A stretch of 64,000 nt of DNA from CAYNHF01 sp964397045 (lineage in GTDB: Bacteria > Actinomycetota > Acidimicrobiia > Spongiisociales > UBA5794). The position numbers and the translations under genes were made by a program. The notes below the pieces were generated by a model. That model had not been told where the DNA came from. It did not search any database and was given only the letters and a program-made list of their open reading frames with translations. The stretch spans positions 124,001 through 188,000 of the forward strand of contig CAYNHF010000034.1 in the NCBI GenBank assembly GCA_964397045.1, given 5' to 3'. This document shows, piece by piece, positions 62,493 to 64,000 of this stretch (position 1 is its first letter; every line of letters starts with the position of its first letter).

Positions 62493-63818
62493 ATGCCCGG
62501 CTTCCGTTCCTTGCTCGCCCGTCTGCTCGCCCGACTCGTCACCAGCGGCTTCTTCCGGGGTTTCGAGATCACAGGCGACCCCGACCACGATGGTCCACGC
62601 CTCATCGTTGCGAATCACTTCAACGGATTCGTTGATGCCGTGGTGCTGGTGCGCGCCCTGGGTGGCTTGCCCCACTTCATTGCGAAATCGACCCTGTTCG
62701 ACCGCCTACCGCTTCGCCTCCTTCTCCGGTTCCTCGGAGTGATCCCGGTGTATCGCAGCGTCGATCACGCGGACTTGTCGGAGAATCGATCGTCCTTCGA
62801 GGAGGTCAGGGCCGCGCTGGCAAGGGGCCAGACCGTGCTCATCTTTCCTGAAGGCACCGTCACCGATTCTCAGGAGCTCCAGCGAATTCGCACCGGCGCA
62901 GCGCGCATCGTGCTCGGAGCCATGGCAGAGGGGGTGGAGGACATCGCGATCATTCCAATGGGAATCACCTATGAAGACAAGGTGGCAGCCCGCTCCCGCG
63001 TGCTGGTTGAGGTCGGGTCCCTGATCGACGCCGATGCCGACCTCGTGCCACCGGCGGACGGCGGCGAGGTCACCGACGCCAATCATCGGCTGGTGCGGGC
63101 TACGACGAATCTCATTCGTGACCGGCTGGCGGCGGTCTCTCCCGTATACGGCAGCCTGGTGCGCGAGCGCGTCATGATGACTGCCGCGGAGGTACACGTT
63201 CGCGAACAGGCCGATCACGTCTTCTCAGAGCCAAGGCTCTCCGAGATCCGCGCGGTCTCGCAGCGGCTGGCCAACCTTCCCGAGGCGGAGTCGGACCCCG
63301 CGATCGACGCAACCGGCCGATACGAACTGGCCCTCTCAGCCGTCGCGCTCCGTGACGACCAGATCAGCCCACCGCCCCGGCTGTCTGATCTCGCCAGAAT
63401 CGTCCTGCGCAAGGTCATCATCGTGCTCCTCATCCTTCCCCTGGCGCTGGTTGGGTTGCTCGCCAACTTGATTCCGACTCTGATCGTGTTCGGTGTCGGA
63501 GCCGTAATCCGAGAGCCCGTGACGAAGGGGACCGCTCGGGTCCTGACGGCACTTGTGGTGTTCCCGCTGGCATGGACCCTGCAGATCATCCTGGTGGGCC
63601 CGGAACGGATGTGGCTGACGCTGGGCGTAATGGTGGTGGGAGGTGTCCTGCTGGTGGTGGCGGTTCGACAGGTGCTGGAGCTCGTGGAGGCCACCATCAC
63701 CTACTCATCGGTACGGAATCGCCGGTACCTACTCGACGACCTCGCCAGGATCCGGTCGCAGGCAGATGCCGCCATTGTGCAGGCGCTGGGATCTGCCGGC
63801 ACCGAACCCAACGGCTGA
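62493..63818 (+). CDS. PlsC-like acyltransferase with C-terminal membrane domain
   Basis: 441 residues. Acyltransferase motif NHFNGFVD (His-x5-Asp, as in GPAT-type enzymes rather than the His-x4-Asp of PlsC) at about 42-49, and FPEGTVTD near 122-129. Then a linker and a C-terminal domain with three or four membrane segments (about 310-400). Likely acylates glycerol phosphate, lysophosphatidate or a related lipid. ATG 62493. Confidence 0.85.
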   Translation: MPGFRSLLARLLARLVTSGFFRGFEITGDPDHDGPRLIVANHFNGFVDAVVLVRALGGLPHFIAKSTLFDRLPLRLLLRFLGVIPVYRSVDHADLSENRSSFEEVRAALARGQTVLIFPEGTVTDSQELQRIRTGAARIVLGAMAEGVEDIAIIPMGITYEDKVAARSRVLVEVGSLIDADADLVPPADGGEVTDANHRLVRATTNLIRDRLAAVSPVYGSLVRERVMMTAAEVHVREQADHVFSEPRLSEIRAVSQRLANLPEAESDPAIDATGRYELALSAVALRDDQISPPPRLSDLARIVLRKVIIVLLILPLALVGLLANLIPTLIVFGVGAVIREPVTKGTARVLTALVVFPLAWTLQIILVGPERMWLTLGVMVVGGVLLVVAVRQVLELVEATITYSSVRNRRYLLDDLARIRSQADAAIVQALGSAGTEPNG

Positions 63819-63845
63819 AACTGAAACCGAACCGCCAGCCTGCCC

Positions 63846-64000
63846 TCAGTCAGATCGGCGGCTCGAGATCCTGACCTTGCCGCAGATGGTGCAGATGTGG
63901 CGCGAGGCGAACCCTGCAGACACCCGATGATCCCAGGTGTGTTTGTGCGTGCGACCCTGACGCATCTTCTTGGTGACTGGCACGCGGTCCAGACCGAACA
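63846..64000 (-). CDS. Small zinc-ribbon protein, possibly cut by the window edge
   Basis: Read from the right edge the minus-strand frame is open and ends at 63846. It holds a basic stretch (VTKKMRQGRTHKHTWDHRV), a HICTIC zinc-ribbon half and a basic C-terminal tail. A GTG at 63983 would give 45 residues; the frame continues to the edge, so the true start may lie outside. No family assigned. Convergent with the PlsC-like gene. Confidence 0.4.
   Translation of the reverse strand, partial: FGLDRVPVTKKMRQGRTHKHTWDHRVSAGFASRHICTICGKVRISSRRSD

Noticed and set aside
1..64000. CRISPR array, prophage, integrase or transposase
   Set aside because: No regularly spaced repeats and no phage or transposase motifs in any frame with coding character.

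Overview
The window is a continuous piece of a high-GC actinobacterial chromosome. A WhiB protein, an actinobacterial-type dodecin, a DinB-fold protein and many GTG/TTG starts with 1-11 base gene overlaps point to Actinomycetota; I would guess Acidimicrobiia or a close relative, but no rRNA or marker phylogeny is available here. Genes are densely packed on both strands. I see no prophage, insertion sequence, CRISPR array or integrase. One tRNA, one riboswitch, several strong hairpins and two probable decayed genes lie between the genes.

Layout. 1-3.1 kb: selenocysteine machinery (3' part of selA, then selB), convergent with a whiB gene. 3.2-6.4 kb: NfeD-like membrane protein, single-domain response regulator and CorC/HlyC-type membrane protein, then tRNA-Pro(CGG). 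6.5-9.4 kb: SRPBCC protein and the lysC-asd aspartate pathway pair. 9.4-12.6 kb: cyclophilin lipoprotein, small membrane protein, PHP phosphoesterase and sensor histidine kinase. 12.6-15.7 kb: methylmalonyl-CoA epimerase with a small partner, thiolase and GlpX. 15.6-19.6 kb: the dnaX-ybaB-recR operon, followed by a DUF3524 glycosyltransferase. 20.3-25.2 kb: phnD-phnC-phnE-type importer translationally coupled to a dGTPase-like HD protein. 26.8-31.4 kb: a sugar cluster with two sucrose-synthase-like GT4 enzymes, a sucrose-phosphatase-like HAD protein, a GalT/HIT-fold phosphorylase-like protein and a glycosidase remnant. 32-37 kb: lipoprotein, MFS transporter with an unusual beta-repeat tail, and an ECF-sigma-like protein fused to a membrane-anchored outer domain. 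37.5-41.7 kb: squalene/phytoene synthase relative and a cobalamin-riboswitch-controlled BtuFCD-type importer. 41.7-45 kb: DUF2252 protein and an ECF sigma operon with two related membrane proteins. 45-52 kb: mostly single genes (dioxygenase-like lipoprotein, acetyltransferase, VOC protein, K+ channel, HdeD protein and others). 52.6-56.3 kb: TetR-ABC-FtsX operon. 56.5-59.1 kb: methyltransferase and two SDRs. 59.2-63.8 kb: lipid enzymes (PAP2, diacylglycerol-kinase-like, acyltransferase-3, PlsC-like). The window ends in a small zinc-ribbon protein.

How they fit together. The B12 riboswitch and importer agree with the methylmalonyl-CoA epimerase, whose usual partner mutase needs B12. The sugar cluster looks like a two-synthase, one-phosphatase disaccharide pathway whose product cannot be read from sequence. 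Several envelope-signalling genes have unusual architectures (sigma-sensor fusion, sigma with paired membrane proteins, MFS with outer tail). These and the sugar cluster are the best candidates for something not yet described. All family assignments come from reading motifs; no database search was run.
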